Source: Trigonopsis variabilis (Eukaryota; Ascomycota; Trigonopsidomycetes; Trigonopsidales; Trigonopsidaceae). Taken from it: a DNA stretch of 64,000 bases. The translations under genes and the position numbers were made by a program. Under the pieces are notes generated by a model, which saw only the letters and a program-made list of their open reading frames with translations, did no database searches and had not been told where the DNA came from. The stretch is from the NCBI GenBank assembly GCA_003707065.3, contig PPXM03000011.1, positions 124,001 through 188,000 of the forward strand, in the 5' to 3' direction. Numbering within the stretch: the first letter of the stretch is position 1; the number at the start of each line of letters is the position of its first letter. Of this stretch, positions 61,410 through 64,000 are shown piece after piece.

Positions 61410-64000
61410 ATGTCCTTGGGTGGGTCGCTCCTTGGGGGATCTTCATCATTGGTATCATACATTCTACCTCCGCTAGATTTGAATTCCATCGATGACTCGC
61501 TTCTAGTCGTCGCCTTTAAAGGTCTCCAGAAGCGAGACACGAATACCCGAGAGCGAAGTGTGACGGATATCCTCCAGCGATTAGAGGATCAGACTGAAAT
61601 CGTCGACAATTCTTTTATACAAGTATGGCAGCCGTTATACTTTAGGTTGGCAATTGATATCTCTCGCAAGGTGCGTTCTACGGCTCACCTCTGTCAGGGC
61701 ATTATAGTCAATAAATTAGGCAAAGAAGGGCTGGTCTACGTCAAGGAGACAGGATCAATTTGGCTTCTGGGCAGATTTGAACCTGATCGGATGGTCTCTA
61801 AAGCAGCCAATGACTCCTTGCGGTCGGTATTCCCTACTCCAGAGAAACTGGATCGGTTACTCAAGTTATGTTTTGACAACCTGTTGGATTTGATTGACGA
61901 TTTTCTTGAAAGAGAGACGCCGTCGACACTCTCGGACCTGAGAGTGATTAATAAAGATGAAGCTCAGATTAAGTACGATCGAGTCTTAGAGTCTTGTCTC
62001 CAGGCGCTGACCTCGATCTCGCTCGATACAGAGGGACTCACTCAAGAGAACTCGAATAAGCTCGGTAGTCTGCGCGATAGCGAGAAAACGTGGTCTCTTC
62101 TGCGCTCGCATAATAATCGTCTGGCTATTGCGACCGGGACTTTTCTCCTTGGCTCCATTGATGCGCCCCAGCCAATAGCCGTCACTGATCAGCATGTGTC
62201 GACTGTTATCAAATACTTGAAAAAACCCAATTATGCCTGCTCTTCTCAGGTTATGGGTATCATTGCTCGAATGGCAGCTACAGATTCAACTTCCTTTTGG
62301 GATTTATTCGACTCCAAGACACATTCAAAACCAGACTTACTGTTTGACTTCATCGCCAGTAAAAAAGATGACTGCTCAACCATATTCCTTAAAGAATTAA
62401 GTGACCTCTTTGAGTGTCTTCCTGACGCTGTCATTCCTCTTGCGACCGCAAAGATCCGTCCGTTTCTGGCCCACATATGCTCCCAACCTTTTAATCATAC
62501 CTTGTCTTGGAAGTATGAGTGTTTGATCAAGTTTACCAAGAGGGCTTTGAATGCTGCAAACAGCCCACAGTCAGACTTGGTCGACCTCAACTGTGAGGTC
62601 CTGGTACAGTCTCTGAAATCTACTATTTCCGGCAAAGACAACCAGAATGTCCTAGTACAATTAATAAGCGGCGTATCCGGCTATCCAGACGGATTCAGAG
62701 ATGCGGTAATCGCGAAGCTCCTCGAGAGTTTGGTTGACAGTCTCGACACCGACGATGATTTTGATCTTCATATAGATCAGTTTTCTAGCTTGGTTTCTCT
62801 CGGCGAATCATCCCTACTATCGCCAGAGACAAAGACACAGGTGCTAGCCATCGTACAGACCCTGTTTGATTACGCTAGGAATTTCACAGTGTCAAGTCAA
62901 GGCGAGAAAAAAATGCCCACCGCATTTATATCTCTGTCGGTTAAAATTATGATCGAGAACGACCTTTTATCATCGACTGACCTAGACTACCTAACATCGG
63001 CTCAAATAGCATACCTGACTTCTAACGCTCACTCTGAAATTAGCTCTGCTTTCTGGTATGTTTTCTCTGTCAGCCCAATTGAAAGATCAACCACGACCTT
63101 GTACAATTTTATCCGACAATTTCAGGATCTCGGCCAGGAAAGTCGAATTCTCGTCAGCATTGATCTCCTCGAAGCTCTTCTAAGTCTGGATACCTCTCCT
63201 GATCGTGTCGCTCTCTTACAGGGCTTGCTAGATGATCTTATATCGAACATCGCAGCCTCGATAGTCAATGGCAATGAAAATGCTTGGAAATTATTGGTCT
63301 TAGTATCTGAGTTTTCTTATGATGGCATCGTCTCTTCTGCATCCCTTTTGAACTGTCTTAAAGATCTTTATATTTTATACAGGGATCAGGAAGACCTCGA
63401 ATCAGCCTTCAAAAAGCTGTCGGTAATTGCTATTGGTCGTCCCAAAGTCGTCTCGTCTTTTCTTTTATCACCTGACGTCAATCCTTATCAAGATCTGTGG
63501 GGCGTGGCTCACGCAGATCCTGACTGCGAAGGCTATAAAACGCTTTTATCATTACTGGAGCAGAAATTCGAGGATCTGAATGTCAAGCAAGACGATACAA
63601 TCGCGAATTTCTGCCACGACATACTGGACAAAATATGGCAAGGGATTTTAAACGAGCCTAGAGACGACATCGCCAAGTTGGTCTCTCAAGCATCAACTCT
63701 TATTGATCAAGTTCCAGACGATGAGTGCTCTCAATACTTGTATTCATTCCTCTTTATCAAGGAGTGGCGGCCATTGTTTTATCAGACCAGTAAATTGGTA
63801 GATATGAGCTTTTGTTTCACCCCTGATCATGGCCTCGTCCCTTTGCTGATCAAACCTCACGATCAAAATGGTCTTGAGGAGAACCTCTCCAAGCTCGTCA
63901 GTCTTGCTCTATACTCTTTCACACTGGTTGACTCGTATCAACAGGCCTTACGGGGCATGCCATGGGAGCAACTTGCTGAGATATACCTTCTCCTAATATC
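61410..64000 (+). CDS. LTN1: E3 ubiquitin ligase Listerin (Ltn1/Rkr1), 5' part
   Basis: The frame is open without a stop from the ATG at 61410 to the right window edge (863 codons). Listerin ubiquitinates nascent chains on stalled 60S ribosomes in ribosome quality control. The N-terminus shows SLVSYILPPLDLNSIDDS, VAFKGLQKRDTNTRERSVTDIL and WQPLYFRLAIDISRKVR, which match the start of Listerin; a long HEAT/ARM-like helical array follows. The C-terminal RING lies outside the window. There is no intron in the visible 2.6 kb. Fungal relatives often carry a short Lys/Ser-rich leader before this point, which is absent here or on an unseen exon. Confidence 0.88.
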   Translation, partial: MSLGGSLLGGSSSLVSYILPPLDLNSIDDSLLVVAFKGLQKRDTNTRERSVTDILQRLEDQTEIVDNSFIQVWQPLYFRLAIDISRKVRSTAHLCQGIIVNKLGKEGLVYVKETGSIWLLGRFEPDRMVSKAANDSLRSVFPTPEKLDRLLKLCFDNLLDLIDDFLERETPSTLSDLRVINKDEAQIKYDRVLESCLQALTSISLDTEGLTQENSNKLGSLRDSEKTWSLLRSHNNRLAIATGTFLLGSIDAPQPIAVTDQHVSTVIKYLKKPNYACSSQVMGIIARMAATDSTSFWDLFDSKTHSKPDLLFDFIASKKDDCSTIFLKELSDLFECLPDAVIPLATAKIRPFLAHICSQPFNHTLSWKYECLIKFTKRALNAANSPQSDLVDLNCEVLVQSLKSTISGKDNQNVLVQLISGVSGYPDGFRDAVIAKLLESLVDSLDTDDDFDLHIDQFSSLVSLGESSLLSPETKTQVLAIVQTLFDYARNFTVSSQGEKKMPTAFISLSVKIMIENDLLSSTDLDYLTSAQIAYLTSNAHSEISSAFWYVFSVSPIERSTTTLYNFIRQFQDLGQESRILVSIDLLEALLSLDTSPDRVALLQGLLDDLISNIAASIVNGNENAWKLLVLVSEFSYDGIVSSASLLNCLKDLYILYRDQEDLESAFKKLSVIAIGRPKVVSSFLLSPDVNPYQDLWGVAHADPDCEGYKTLLSLLEQKFEDLNVKQDDTIANFCHDILDKIWQGILNEPRDDIAKLVSQASTLIDQVPDDECSQYLYSFLFIKEWRPLFYQTSKLVDMSFCFTPDHGLVPLLIKPHDQNGLEENLSKLVSLALYSFTLVDSYQQALRGMPWEQLAEIYLLLI

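Overview
The window is nuclear DNA of a compact fungal genome: about 34 protein genes in 64 kb plus two tRNA genes, on both strands, with no operons and no recognisable transposon, LTR element or viral remnant. Spliceosomal introns identify a eukaryote. Fungal content includes the lysine alpha-aminoadipate enzyme homoisocitrate dehydrogenase, the Cyc8/Ssn6 corepressor, Dre2, FunK1-type kinases and fungal families I recognise as DUF1769, DUF2015, DUF1761 and DUF2423. Introns are very short (most 32-50 nt), have a CTAAC/CTAAT-like branch motif a few bases before the acceptor, and cluster at the 5' ends of genes. That suggests an intron-reduced Dikarya lineage, perhaps an early-diverging ascomycete, but I cannot fix the phylum from this sequence alone.

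Layout. 0-3.5 kb: two tandem minus-strand FunK1-type kinase paralogues, the first cut by the window edge. 4.4-8.2 kb: AP-3 beta adaptin facing kynureninase. 8.3-10.1 kb: a small unknown gene, divergent tRNA-Glu and tRNA-Ala, and a DUF1769 gene. 10.1-14.7 kb: homoisocitrate dehydrogenase, a nucleotide-sugar 4,6-dehydratase and class II DAHP synthase. 14.9-20.3 kb: MSH6 and kynurenine 3-monooxygenase. 21.6-25.9 kb: methionine aminopeptidase 1, ERV14/cornichon, ATP synthase OSCP and MOB1. 26.2-31.7 kb: U1-70K, mitochondrial ribosomal protein mL43, DCP2, TRM9 and tubulin cofactor B. 31.8-39.7 kb: CENP-C, a DUF2423 protein, a SIZ/PIAS SUMO ligase, TRAPP subunit TRS33 and ribosomal protein eL28. 40.2-49.9 kb: malate dehydrogenase with a peroxisomal tail, DUF2015, a large LRR protein, DRE2 and DUF1761. 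50.2-64 kb: SWC4, SPC25, SSN6, a divergent kinase, RAD3/XPD and the 5' part of Listerin/LTN1.

Most genes are ordinary housekeeping genes with no shared pathway. Two enzymes of NAD synthesis from tryptophan (kynurenine monooxygenase and kynureninase) lie about 10 kb apart. Exon structures were worked out by hand from splice signals, reading frame and family conservation. The most unusual result is the splicing architecture: a 6-nt internal microexon in ERV14, a 7-nt internal microexon in MAP1, first coding exons of 3 and 5 nt in U1-70K and RAD3, a GC-AG intron, a tandem acceptor whose first AG would add a stop codon to U1-70K, and a 16-bp hairpin inside the SSN6 intron.
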